DNA from: a bacterium | Lineage (GTDB): Bacteria > Zhuqueibacterota > Zhuqueibacteria > Oleimicrobiales > Geothermoviventaceae | Direction: 5' to 3' | Length of the DNA: 64,000 bases | Assembly: GCA_028275345.1 (NCBI GenBank) | Contig: JAPWUV010000003.1 | Span: 293,587-357,586 of the forward strand | Shown: positions 25,401-33,149 of the stretch, piece by piece | Layout of the letters: every line of letters begins with the position of its first letter | How positions within the stretch are numbered: position 1 is the first letter of the stretch | Translations under genes and position numbers: made by a program | Notes under the pieces: generated by a model | Told to the model about the DNA's origin: nothing | Database searches by the model: none | What the model saw: only the letters and a program-made list of their open reading frames with translations

Positions 25401-25732
25401 GAGCCGTCACCACACGTGGAACCGGCCTTACGGCGACTCCCGTGCCATTCTCTCCCAATGGGGATGGGCGCGATGACCTCCTGCTGATTTCGGTGCAGCT
25501 CCCTCGGCCGTCGGCCACAGTTCGCCTGGAGGTCTACGACCTGGCGGGACGCCGGGTGCGGACGCTCTTGGACGACCAGCCCTGTGGTCCTTCCCGGTTG
25601 TTCGTGTGGGACGGTCGCACGGACGCGGGGATGGCATGCGGGGCAGGAGCTTACGTACTCTCGCTTCGGTGGTGGAGCGCGGACGGAGCCTCCGGATCGA
25701 GGCTCCTCCCTGTAGCCCTCGTGAGGCCGTAG
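22427..25732 (+). CDS. large secreted protein with four lamin-tail domains and a FlgD-like C-terminus
   Basis: 1101 residues from the ATG at 22427, preceded by AAGGAGG. A signal peptide ends near TAVGQ. Four lamin-tail domains start with VVLNEVMFDP, VRVNEIYYWP, VRVNEIQFDP and VVINELYARP; each has an EWVE/EFIE ... L-x-GW core and a PGxxNS end, and they are separated by Ig/CARDB-like beta segments. The C-terminus (FSPNGDGRDD, VYDLAGRRVRTLLDD, WDGRTDAGMACGAGAYVL) is the FlgD/gliding-type Ig domain often found on type IX cargo. It is a likely cell-surface or extracellular protein; its ligand is unknown. Confidence 0.85.
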   Translation: MSGRVGLLPGFVLWFLLAQGTAVGQVVLNEVMFDPLGNEATDEFIELLNLGPDTVDLRGWRIGDQDELDFLVDAGHGLLLAPGQFALVLDPDYFAGSRSYDSLIPSTALIVTIDDASFGKGGLSNSKPETLYLVSAGGDTVACYRYALDNPSGHSDEKIDPRAGDSPENWANSPWPGGTPGGPNSVSIPGTQLEVWISGQKDRVLALDSALAVTVALRNRGTEAQTRIRLELFWDRDADGHLDSLETLGSCSVERLEPGGAEEFVFRFDPAGPGLFLLRALAFAPSGVAGDSVLVRVPAAPGDVRVNEIYYWPELGEPEWVEIINLSGRPVNLAGWRLKDASRGSGAELSLRAGQWWLRSGSYAVIAADTASQRLKPLAAGELFVPKGPFPTLNNSGDSVVVLDPVGNRVDALAYLPSWGGAVGVSLERMRAEGPSDQPSNWGSCRDPSGSTPGRRNSISPPDSDLALLPLICSGDGVGQEWGVSLAVANLGTAEMPGGAVRLRATEGLFCLEKSAEFVVLLPERIAPGETVRAIQRWKPDVPGWMRLEAMLETSDQDRRNNSRSAAVYLSPAPGTVRVNEIQFDPPADEPEWVEVVNRSAYPLSLDGWYFGDSRQRVRLDSIGRCVPPGGFALIAAGGLIPSAAPDIPTWRTRGTWPVLNNTGDGTVIVLPNGRVCDSLFYRPEWRRGGRGSLERLDPDGDSLDSLNWAACEDTRGSTPGAVNSVAAREVDLALIDCWATLDYWPKSRLLWVEVKNRGKREVSGASLALQGEEVPEQTVPLPSLAPGQQTPVPLEMAIEAPGRHRILLFLRCPGDARPANDSLRKDVYLSPPRSAVVINELYARPLPGQHEWVELANNTAWDVDLQGWKIHDRRGRQYAATVKESFLLPAGQLGLGMETLAVLDEWAMEKSVPGTVVSPWPSLNDDGDDVVLVDANGLTMDSVSYSLDWKLERGFSLERVRKDGSSLDPGNWVRCTLPEGATPGRENSVSGAVTTRGTGLTATPVPFSPNGDGRDDLLLISVQLPRPSATVRLEVYDLAGRRVRTLLDDQPCGPSRLFVWDGRTDAGMACGAGAYVLSLRWWSADGASGSRLLPVALVRP

Positions 25733-25749
25733 GGGCGGGGATAAACGTG

Positions 25750-25778
25750 TTGCTTTTTAGGGGGATGGAAGGTAAATT
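25750..25778 (+). promoter_or_regulatory. candidate promoter, TTGCTT-N17-TAAATT
   Basis: -35 at 25750-25755, -10 at 25773-25778, about 60 bases upstream of the SurA/PpiD-like gene. Confidence 0.5.
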
Positions 25779-25837
25779 CTCTAGCTTCTGTGGATACCGG
25801 ATCTTAGCTGAGCGATCGTTGAGTTGAGGAGAAGCCC

Positions 25838-27649
25838 ATGGCCATCATGAACAAGATGCGGGAGCACATGGCGGTGATCCTGTTCATCGTGCTCCTGTTA
25901 TTCCTGGCGAGCATGACCATCGGCGGTTTGGTGGGAGGCGCCAACATCGTGGATATCATCTTCGGCCGTAACCCGAACGCCGTCGCAGAGGTCAATGGGA
26001 AGAACATTCCTTTCGACCGGTTCTACCGAGCGTACCAGCAGGAAATCATCAATTACCGCGAGCAGACGGGTCGGGAGCCGGAGGGCTTCCAGCTGGAGAC
26101 CCTCGAGGATCAGGTTTTCGAGGGCATGGTCCAGAATGTCATCCTGACGGAAGTCCTCCGGAAGAAGGGCATCAAGGTTTACGATGACGAGGTCGTGTTT
26201 GAGATCTTCAACAATCCTCCGGACATCTTGAGGCAGAACCCCGTTTTTCAGGATTCGACGGGCGCCTTCGACATCAACCGGTATCACGAGATTCTGAGGA
26301 ACCCGGAAGCGGACTGGCGTCCCGTCGAGGACTACGTCCGCTCTACGCTCCCGCTGCGCAAGCTACAACGCGAGATCCTCTCCTCTGTGCGCGTCACAGA
26401 GGAGGAGATTCGACAGGAGTTCCTTCGCCGCAACGCCAAGGTCAAGGTTCGCTACGTGGTTTTCGATGCTCAGGCCTATCAGAGCCAGGTGGGACCCATA
26501 TCCGATGAGGAAGTAGCCAAGTACTACGAGCAGCATCGGAACGAATTCAGCGAGCCGGAGAAGCGCCGGATCCGGTACGTGTTCATCGAGAACAAACCCT
26601 CCCCGAGCGACTCGGCCGAAACCTGGCAGACGGCCGAGGATCTGCTCGCGCGGGCCCGTCAGGGTGAGGACTTCGCCGAGCTGGCCAAGGCCCACTCGGA
26701 GGATGAGGGAACGGCGGAGAAGGGCGGTGATCTTGGGTTCTTCGGGCGCGGGACAATGGTCAAACCCTTTGAGGATGCGGCCTTTGGCGCCAGACCCGGA
26801 GAGATTGTTGGGCCGGTCCAGACCTCTTACGGCCTCCACCTGATCAAGGTAGAAGCGCGCCGGAAGGAGGGGGACAAAGAGGAAGTGCAAGCTCGGCACA
26901 TCCTCTTGAAATTCAAGCCCTCGGTACAGACGGTGGAGGCGGCTCGCTCGCGTGCGGAGTACATTGCCACGCAGGCCAAGGAGGTGGGCTTGCGGCAGGC
27001 CGCACAGGCAGAAAGCTTACGGGTGGATGACTCGGGATTCTTCGTAGAGGGAGGATTCATCCCCGGGATTGGCCTGAACCGCCGGATTTCTAACTTTGTC
27101 TTCCACAATCGCGAGGGGGCGGTCTCGGAAGTCTACGAGACGGAGCGCGGGTTCTACGTGGTAGAAGTGGCTGAGATTCAGAAGGCGCGAGTCCGGCCGC
27201 TGGAAGAAGTGAAGGCGCAGATCCAGGCTATCCTCCGGCAGCAGAAGAGCTTTGATCTGGCGGGTGAGGCTTGTCGCGAAGCCTTCGAGAAGATCAAGCG
27301 CGGGGGTTCTCTGTTCGACATTGTCTCGGATCCCGCGCGCGTGCGCGAGCCGGAGCCCTTCACGATGCGCGGGCCTGTTTCCGGGATTGGGACGGACTAC
27401 AGCTTCATCGGCGCCGCTTTTGCTCTCGAACCCGGCGAGATCTCGCCTCCCGTGAAGGGAACTCGAGGCTGGTATCTCGTCGAGCTGATTAGCCGGGATC
27501 CGTTTGACGAGGAGGCGTACCAGAAGGCGCGTCCCCAACTCTACAACGACCTCCTGCGGCAGAAGCGCATGCAGGCCTATTCCCAGTGGTTGGCTTCCCT
27601 GAAAGAAGCCGCGGAGGTGAAGGATTATCGCTACTACTTCTTCCGATGA
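25838..27649 (+). CDS. SurA/PpiD-like periplasmic peptidyl-prolyl isomerase
   Basis: 603 residues. One N-terminal membrane anchor (about 10-40) is followed by a SurA_N-type chaperone region containing VAEVNGKNIPFDRFYRAY. A complete parvulin domain follows (about 240-340: IRYVFIENK, LAKAHSEDEGTAEKGGDLGFFGRGTMVKPFEDAAF, VQTSYGLHLIKV) and then a second, degenerate parvulin region. It should assist folding of exported and outer-membrane proteins at the periplasmic face of the inner membrane. The ATG follows GAGGAG. Topology and length match PpiD better than soluble SurA. Confidence 0.9.
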   Translation: MAIMNKMREHMAVILFIVLLLFLASMTIGGLVGGANIVDIIFGRNPNAVAEVNGKNIPFDRFYRAYQQEIINYREQTGREPEGFQLETLEDQVFEGMVQNVILTEVLRKKGIKVYDDEVVFEIFNNPPDILRQNPVFQDSTGAFDINRYHEILRNPEADWRPVEDYVRSTLPLRKLQREILSSVRVTEEEIRQEFLRRNAKVKVRYVVFDAQAYQSQVGPISDEEVAKYYEQHRNEFSEPEKRRIRYVFIENKPSPSDSAETWQTAEDLLARARQGEDFAELAKAHSEDEGTAEKGGDLGFFGRGTMVKPFEDAAFGARPGEIVGPVQTSYGLHLIKVEARRKEGDKEEVQARHILLKFKPSVQTVEAARSRAEYIATQAKEVGLRQAAQAESLRVDDSGFFVEGGFIPGIGLNRRISNFVFHNREGAVSEVYETERGFYVVEVAEIQKARVRPLEEVKAQIQAILRQQKSFDLAGEACREAFEKIKRGGSLFDIVSDPARVREPEPFTMRGPVSGIGTDYSFIGAAFALEPGEISPPVKGTRGWYLVELISRDPFDEEAYQKARPQLYNDLLRQKRMQAYSQWLASLKEAAEVKDYRYYFFR

Positions 27650-27755
27650 GGCGGAGGGATTTGCGACTCAAGTGTGGCCCATTGCTTCCGATAATAGGAA
27701 CGCAAGGTTGAGCCTCTGCTTCCCCTCCCGGTTTTGAGGTAGCACCTTGCTCGCG

Positions 27756-27795
27756 GAAACCCCCGGCGCCCACCCCGTCGGGGGTTTCGCTTTTC
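27756..27795 (+). terminator. rho-independent terminator in the convergent gap
   Basis: A 10-bp perfect stem GAAACCCCCG (27756-27765) / CGGGGGTTTC (27779-27788) is followed by GCTTTTC. It ends the chaperone transcript. The reverse direction has no T-run. Confidence 0.8.
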
Positions 27796-27846
27796 TCGCG
27801 AGGGGAAAACGTGGGTTTGGCCAGCGGATTGGGGACCGCCACCTGA

Positions 27847-28923
27847 TTAGGCTCGACCCCGGTGAATTTGCAGGCGACGCACAGCGCTGCGGAGGTGGAA
27901 GAGGCGTTCGAGATTCTCCCGAAGCTCCCTCCCGTCCCTCGGGTGGACCAATAGGTAACGCTGGGTGTAGCAGGTGGTCCAGCATCCCCGGCAGCGTCGG
28001 TAGGCAACGAGCCGCCGCCGATACTCCGGACCCTCCAGGATCTCGTCCAGGGGGGAGGAATGGAGATTTCCGATCGGGCCTCCCCAGCACAGGTGAACAT
28101 CCCCGTTTTCCATGACCGTGAGACGGGTAGAGAGAAGCGGGTCGTCCACGAAGGCGCAAATCGAAGAGGTCCCGCTCCGCAAGAAGATCTCGATCCCCCG
28201 CAGGAAGCTGGGCAGATTCAGGATATCCGGGTGGCCGGCGAGCTTTTCGAGCGTGCTTGCCAGTTGGGGCGTGGGCCGCAGACGGAGTTCGTCGTCGGAA
28301 CGGGTGGTCTCCGTGAGGCTGTGATACAGCCCGAGAGTGACTTTCCAACCGAGATCCGTGGCCCGGGAAACAATCTCTGGCACCTGAGACACATTCAGCG
28401 CGCTGAGCACTACGTTCACGTACAGGAGCGAGGAGGAATTGCCCTTCCAGCGGGACAAGAGGCCCATGTGGCGCAACACGGTGTCGCTGAAGTTCGGAAC
28501 TCCCCGGAGGTTGTCGCCTACCGGGCCCAACCCGTCCAGTGAGGTTTGGATGTTGATCCCCAGCTCGAGAGCAATCCGACCCACGCGCTCGATCACCGAA
28601 GTCTGGTGATACAGGCCAGTGACGAGCGTGGTGGAAATGGCGAAGGTCTGAGCGGCCAGAGGCAGCATCTCGGCAAGTTCGGGGACGAGGGTGGGTTCCC
28701 CGCCGGAAAGGAACCCGATGTACGCACCGTATTCCCTGAGTCGCTGGAGGATCTTCTGGAAAGCTGCCCGATCCATGCTGGCAGGCTCCGTGCGGCGCTC
28801 GTAGACTCGGCACTGGCGGCACCGCTGAGAACACAGTCGGGTCAGACGAACCTCCGTGCTCGTGTTCAGCGGGCGCTGCCAGAAGGCGTTGGCGAGGGCG
28901 CGTCCGAGCGGCGACGGCTTCAT
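27847..28923 (-). CDS. radical SAM protein with C-terminal cysteine motif
   Basis: 358 residues from the ATG whose ATGA overlaps the stop of the upstream glycosyltransferase. The [4Fe-4S]-SAM motif is C31-x3-C35-x2-C38 (CSQRCRQC) and the SAM-binding GGEP is present (LSGGEPTLV). The C-terminus has CWGGPIGNLHSSPLDEI then CRGCWTTC, a half-SPASM/twitch-like auxiliary cluster site. Such enzymes modify peptides, sugars or lipids by radical chemistry. Position at the end of a glycosyltransferase/Wzi operon suggests a sugar or lipid-linked substrate, but this is inference. Confidence 0.85.
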   Translation of the reverse strand: MKPSPLGRALANAFWQRPLNTSTEVRLTRLCSQRCRQCRVYERRTEPASMDRAAFQKILQRLREYGAYIGFLSGGEPTLVPELAEMLPLAAQTFAISTTLVTGLYHQTSVIERVGRIALELGINIQTSLDGLGPVGDNLRGVPNFSDTVLRHMGLLSRWKGNSSSLLYVNVVLSALNVSQVPEIVSRATDLGWKVTLGLYHSLTETTRSDDELRLRPTPQLASTLEKLAGHPDILNLPSFLRGIEIFLRSGTSSICAFVDDPLLSTRLTVMENGDVHLCWGGPIGNLHSSPLDEILEGPEYRRRLVAYRRCRGCWTTCYTQRYLLVHPRDGRELRENLERLFHLRSAVRRLQIHRGRA

Positions 28924-30137
28924 CCGAGATCCCCCCGACGCAGGCCCTCTTCTGCGAGCGCCGCATCCTCCCGGGCACGAGAATCCTCGGACATGGAGGG
29001 CCCCAAGGTCCGGCCCTTCCACGTGAAGCGGCCGAAGGTGCCGCCCAGCCCGACGACCACGACGTAGAGTGGCTGCAGCACGGCCCAGAGGGGGAAGTAT
29101 CCGAGCAGATCTTTTCGCCCGAAAATGTGCGCCGCACGGAGGGCCAGGAACCACTCCGCCAGGATCTTGCCGAGGCCAGCCAGGAGGAAGGGCATTGGCC
29201 TTCCGGCCAGCAGGCCGAGCGGCAGGCCGAGGAGCACCAGCGCGTTGGCAGCGAAGGTGGCCATGGCGTAGAGGAAAAAGGGGCGATTCAAGACGTACTG
29301 GTAGACCCCATTGGAGGCCCACCGTCGCCGCTGATTGAGGAGGCCTCGCCAGGTGCGCTGCGGCTGCGTGACAACCCGGCCCCCCTGCTCGAAGGCGAAT
29401 CGGATCCTCCAGGAGGTCTGCCGCCTGATCAATTGCAGGAGCAGAACGTCATCCCCGGAGACCCGATGCCTCACTTGACGGTAACCTCCCACCTCCAGGA
29501 ACGCTTGCTTTCGGTACGCCAGATTCTGTCCCGAGCCGGCAAGAGGGTAGCCCACCTGGCAACTGCCGGCGGCCGCACCCATCAGGAGGAGGAAATCGAT
29601 CGCCTGAAGACCCTCGAAGAGGGATAGGTGCTGTCCCGGCGCACCGATTTGGGAGAAGCCCACCACCATCCCGGTTTCCGCATCGAAGTGGCGCGCGATG
29701 GTCTGGATCCAAGTTGGGGGCACCCTGCAATCGGCGTCGGTCACCAGGATGATCTCACCGCGCGCAGACTTCACGCCGGTCTCGAGCGCGTACTTCTTCG
29801 GCGCCATGCCCGGCGGGGGAGAGGTGGCGTGAAGCAAATGGAAATTCGGCGAAGCCTCGCAGAATCGGGTCACGATCTCTTCCGTCCGGTCCGAGGAGCC
29901 GTCGTTGACGACGATAACTTCGTATTTGCCACTCGGGTAGGTCTGGCGGGTGAGGTCGGACAGGACCTCGCCGATGTGGGCTTGCTCGTTGCGCGCCGCG
30001 ATCACAACGGACACACTCGGACTGGACCTGCTTCCATCCCGTCGCGGTCTTCGGAAAAGACCAGCGAGGAACACGACCAGACCCAGCGAATACAGCCCAA
30101 CCGCCACCGCAGTCAGATGGACGAGCCAGTTGAGCAA
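28920..30137 (-). CDS. membrane-bound family 2 glycosyltransferase (second of a pair)
   Basis: 405 residues from a TTG at 30137 with GGAGG six bases upstream. This start aligns with that of the neighbouring homologue (LNWLVHL versus FNWIVVA). A start further upstream at 30185 would overlap the previous gene by 73 bases with no ribosome site. It has an N-terminal helix, a GT-A catalytic domain (VVIAARNEQAHIG, VNDGSSDRT, VTDADCRVP, GDDVLLLQL, QRRRWASN) and three or four C-terminal helices. This is the CESA-like architecture that makes or extends polysaccharide or glycolipid at the inner membrane. The 25-base overlap with the upstream gene implies translational coupling. Confidence 0.85.
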   Translation of the reverse strand: MLNWLVHLTAVAVGLYSLGLVVFLAGLFRRPRRDGSRSSPSVSVVIAARNEQAHIGEVLSDLTRQTYPSGKYEVIVVNDGSSDRTEEIVTRFCEASPNFHLLHATSPPPGMAPKKYALETGVKSARGEIILVTDADCRVPPTWIQTIARHFDAETGMVVGFSQIGAPGQHLSLFEGLQAIDFLLLMGAAAGSCQVGYPLAGSGQNLAYRKQAFLEVGGYRQVRHRVSGDDVLLLQLIRRQTSWRIRFAFEQGGRVVTQPQRTWRGLLNQRRRWASNGVYQYVLNRPFFLYAMATFAANALVLLGLPLGLLAGRPMPFLLAGLGKILAEWFLALRAAHIFGRKDLLGYFPLWAVLQPLYVVVVGLGGTFGRFTWKGRTLGPSMSEDSRAREDAALAEEGLRRGDLG

Positions 30138-31294
30138 TTTGCGCCTCCGAGGGTTACGGCCGAAGAGAAAGTACGCCCTTTCCATTCAAAAGCCGCAAGC
30201 TGACCCGCAGCCCCGAAGATGGCGACGTAAAGCGCGTGGACGGGTGAGACCAGGGGTACGAGCCACCAGGCCGCGCGGAACTGGAGCGCCTTTGCCCCTT
30301 CACACACCAGGGCTGTTTCCGGGAGCGATTTCAGCAACCAGATCAGCACGAGAGGCAAGACATTCCCCGAGAGGCCGGCCGAAAGCATGGCGCCCAAGAA
30401 TCCGGCGTTGAACAGGTAGAGACCGGCCAGTAACAGGCGCATCGGCACTGGGTAGAGCAGGGCCTTGGACGCATGCCGGATCCTCTGGTTCCAGAATGCG
30501 CGGGAAGTCCCCACGGGCTCTGCGGGCACATGGGCGTCGGGGGCGAAGGCGTATCGGATCTTCCAGCTCGTCTCCTCCCGGACTCGGGACAGGAACAGAT
30601 CATCATCGCCGGAGGGGATGCCGGCGTATTTCCCGAAGCCGTTCAGCTCGAGAAAGAGGCTCCTGCGGTAGGCCAGATTGCGTCCCGTGCAGGTGAGCGG
30701 GTAGCCGAGGCCGAGACTGCCCGCAGCCACGGCAGCCAGCGCCAGCGAATCCAAGCGATACAGGAGCTCCTGCCACTTGTGGAGTTTCGCAGCGGTCAAG
30801 GGGGAAAAGCCGATCGCCAGGCCGGTCTGGCGATCGAACAGCCGGACCATCGATGCCACCCACCGCGGTCCCGGCCTACAGTCGGCGTCGGTTGTGAGGA
30901 CGATTTCCGCCGAGGTGTGCTCGATTGCCCGGCTCAGCGCGTATTTCTTGGGGGCGAATCCGGCGGGCACCTGATCGATCCGGAGCAACTTCACCTGCAA
31001 GTCGTGCTGCCCCTCCGCGACCTGTCTGACGATCTCGCCCGTGCCATCTTCGGAGCGATCGTCCACGATCAGGATTTGGAGTCGGTCCGGCGGATAGTCC
31101 TGATTCAGCAAGCTGCGGAGACAGGCCTCGATGTTCTTGGCCTCGTTGCGAGCGGCCACGACCACGGCCGCGGGCGGGAAGCTTTCGGTAGAAACCTTGG
31201 AGGCGTCCCGAAGCGCGTCCCGGATGCCCCGGCGGAGCAATAGCAAAGCCATCGCGTACAGCGTGGCCCCCGCCACGACGATCCAGTTGAACAC
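30113..31294 (-). CDS. membrane-bound family 2 glycosyltransferase (first of a pair)
   Basis: 393 residues from a GTG at 31294 with GGAGG seven bases upstream. The frame stays open far upstream, but that part is antisense-frame noise over the Wzi-like gene. It is a paralogue of the next gene downstream: N-terminal helix, VVVAARNEAKNIEACL, VDDRSEDGT, TTDADCRPGPRW, PSGDDDLFLSRV, QRIRHASKA, then C-terminal helices. Sugar donor and acceptor are unknown. It begins 26 bases after the Wzi-like stop. Confidence 0.85.
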   Translation of the reverse strand: MFNWIVVAGATLYAMALLLLRRGIRDALRDASKVSTESFPPAAVVVAARNEAKNIEACLRSLLNQDYPPDRLQILIVDDRSEDGTGEIVRQVAEGQHDLQVKLLRIDQVPAGFAPKKYALSRAIEHTSAEIVLTTDADCRPGPRWVASMVRLFDRQTGLAIGFSPLTAAKLHKWQELLYRLDSLALAAVAAGSLGLGYPLTCTGRNLAYRRSLFLELNGFGKYAGIPSGDDDLFLSRVREETSWKIRYAFAPDAHVPAEPVGTSRAFWNQRIRHASKALLYPVPMRLLLAGLYLFNAGFLGAMLSAGLSGNVLPLVLIWLLKSLPETALVCEGAKALQFRAAWWLVPLVSPVHALYVAIFGAAGQLAAFEWKGRTFSSAVTLGGANCSTGSSI

Positions 31295-31320
31295 AGGCGC
31301 ACCTCCAATTGGATCGCCAG

Positions 31321-33045
31321 TCAGTAGTTTAGGCGGAAGGAGGCTACGAAAGACCGGCCATGGGCCCGACGTCCGGCCTGATGGCCTAAGTTCACCATCC
31401 ACGTCTGATGGTAGCGCAACACCACAAAGAGATCGCGTCGGATCTGATGACGGACCTCGCAGCCGACCGTGGTTTGCTTTTCGACAATCCCTGAGAGAAA
31501 CGACTTGTTGGGGCCATCGGCGGTCGTGTGCGCCCGGGCAACGGACCCTTCCCCCTTTCGGATACGTGACAGCCAGAGGAGCGCGCGAAAGTCCCGGCCA
31601 AGGTACTTGCTGATCTCGGTGAACCACTCGTCCGCGTTGGGCCCCAGCGGGTTGCCGATGATCTGGTCGTAATGCTGGTATCGGTTGATGGAATCGTAGT
31701 GGGTATAGACGTACGGTTCGATCCGGGTGTATTCGACCCGTATGTGCGAGTCCCGGATCCCAACCGGATCGAGCCAGTGAATGCCCAAAAGGAAGGCGAA
31801 CTTGTTCCCCCAGTACCGCAGGGGGGAGGCCGAGAGAGTGAGATCGTCGATCAGAAGCTCTCCGTAGCCGGCAAGTCCCGGCCTCGCTCGCCACCAAAAG
31901 TCGAAGCTGAGGTTGTTGTTGTCCCGGTCCCCGAGATGGTGCTCCGCCACGTGGTAGGGCATGACGGGATTCAGGTAGGACCATTCTAGCCCGCGCAAGC
32001 CGTACACGACGGTTTCGCTTGCGCCAAGGAGGAGGTTCTCTCGCGCCAGCCAGTCGATGCGGTGTGCCGCCAGATACTTCTGACCGAAGGGACTGCGCAG
32101 CCCGGCATGCAAGTACGTGAAGCGGAAGCGGGTCCATTTGGCGTCCAGGCGGACGAAGTCGAAGGGAGGGATGTTCCCTGAGAGGGTCAGGGCACCCCGT
32201 GCACTCGGACCCCACCAGAGGGATCCGTGTCCCGCTTGAAAACCGAACCAGCGGGTCCGGCCGGCCAGGTAGGCCGTGGCCTGATCGGTGTACACGGTCT
32301 TTCCCGATGTGATGAGGGGAAGTCCCTGGCCCGGGTCGAAACGCTCTTTCTTTGGGACTTCCCCCCCGCGGGTGGCCGTATTGCGGGCGTCGAGGTAGAA
32401 CCACAGGCTTCGGGAGAGGGATCCCCGCGCGAGGATGCCTCCGGTTGTGAGGGATTTGAGCTCGGCGGGCTGGTAGGCCGTACCCCGCCGGGACCGAACG
32501 TCCTCGTACAGAAGCGCGTCGATGTGCGCCCGGAGTGTACTGTCCGTGATCGAGAGCAGATGCGTTTCCGCAGCAGCTGCTGGCAAGGCGATCCCGCGGT
32601 CTCGCAATTCCTCGGAGAAGTCGCCGATGAGTTGCACGAGAAGTCCCCATTCGGCACGGCCGAGAAATGGAGCCGAGCGGCTTGTGTGCTCCCAGCAACG
32701 GGCAAGCCCCTGGGCCAGATCTTCGCGCAGCCACGGGCCCACTGAAATCTCGAGGGGACTCAAGAGGCCACGGGTGGTAAGCCTCTGAATGAAGTCGAAA
32801 GACCAGTGATCCCGATAGAGCTCCACGGTCTGTGCCGACGCCAGGCCGAAAAACGCCAGCAACAAGCCGAGCACGAGGGAGGAAGCTTCAAAACAAGCCG
32901 GACGGCCCCGTGCGGGCCGGTGCCGGTCCTTTCCTCGCTCTGTTGCCCGGGATGGGCCGGCTTGGGCTGCGGCAGCTCCCCGGAAGAGAGGGCCTTTGCC
33001 TTCCTCAGCCAAGAGCGGGGCCCGGCGTCCATTGCGGCGGCACAT
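31321..33045 (-). CDS. Wzi-like capsule-assembly outer-membrane protein
   Basis: 574 residues from the ATG at 33045, which has GGAGGGGAG right before it. That start leaves an unusually long basic N-region (about 55 residues) ahead of the hydrophobic export segment LVLGLLLAFFGLASAQ. The remainder has Wzi-type barrel features: paired aromatic strands, GLEWSYLNPVMPYHVAEHH (compare FxxlNPi in the family), FDFWWRARPGLAGYGELLIDDL, and a C-terminal aromatic strand ending FRLNY. Wzi-like barrels bind surface polysaccharide at the outer membrane. It heads the glycosyltransferase/radical SAM genes, so the block probably builds an exopolysaccharide or glycolipid. Confidence 0.8.
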   Translation of the reverse strand: MCRRNGRRAPLLAEEGKGPLFRGAAAAQAGPSRATERGKDRHRPARGRPACFEASSLVLGLLLAFFGLASAQTVELYRDHWSFDFIQRLTTRGLLSPLEISVGPWLREDLAQGLARCWEHTSRSAPFLGRAEWGLLVQLIGDFSEELRDRGIALPAAAAETHLLSITDSTLRAHIDALLYEDVRSRRGTAYQPAELKSLTTGGILARGSLSRSLWFYLDARNTATRGGEVPKKERFDPGQGLPLITSGKTVYTDQATAYLAGRTRWFGFQAGHGSLWWGPSARGALTLSGNIPPFDFVRLDAKWTRFRFTYLHAGLRSPFGQKYLAAHRIDWLARENLLLGASETVVYGLRGLEWSYLNPVMPYHVAEHHLGDRDNNNLSFDFWWRARPGLAGYGELLIDDLTLSASPLRYWGNKFAFLLGIHWLDPVGIRDSHIRVEYTRIEPYVYTHYDSINRYQHYDQIIGNPLGPNADEWFTEISKYLGRDFRALLWLSRIRKGEGSVARAHTTADGPNKSFLSGIVEKQTTVGCEVRHQIRRDLFVVLRYHQTWMVNLGHQAGRRAHGRSFVASFRLNY

Positions 33046-33149
33046 ACTCCCCTCCGCCTCGGGGGCTACTGGCGCGGCCGGCTGAAGCGGAATAGCGGGC
33101 GCTCTGCACGGGTGTCGCGGCAGAGGTGGGACGATCCGGTCGATCCGCA

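Noticed and set aside
28924..29322. N-terminal extension of the radical SAM frame
   Set aside because: Arg/Pro/Gly-rich and overlapping the glycosyltransferase; the ATG at 28923 with ATGA overlap begins just before the radical SAM domain.
31295..32734. Upstream extension of the first glycosyltransferase frame
   Set aside because: It overlaps the Wzi-like gene on the same strand in another frame; the strong GGAGG before GTG 31294 and homology with the second glycosyltransferase fix the start.
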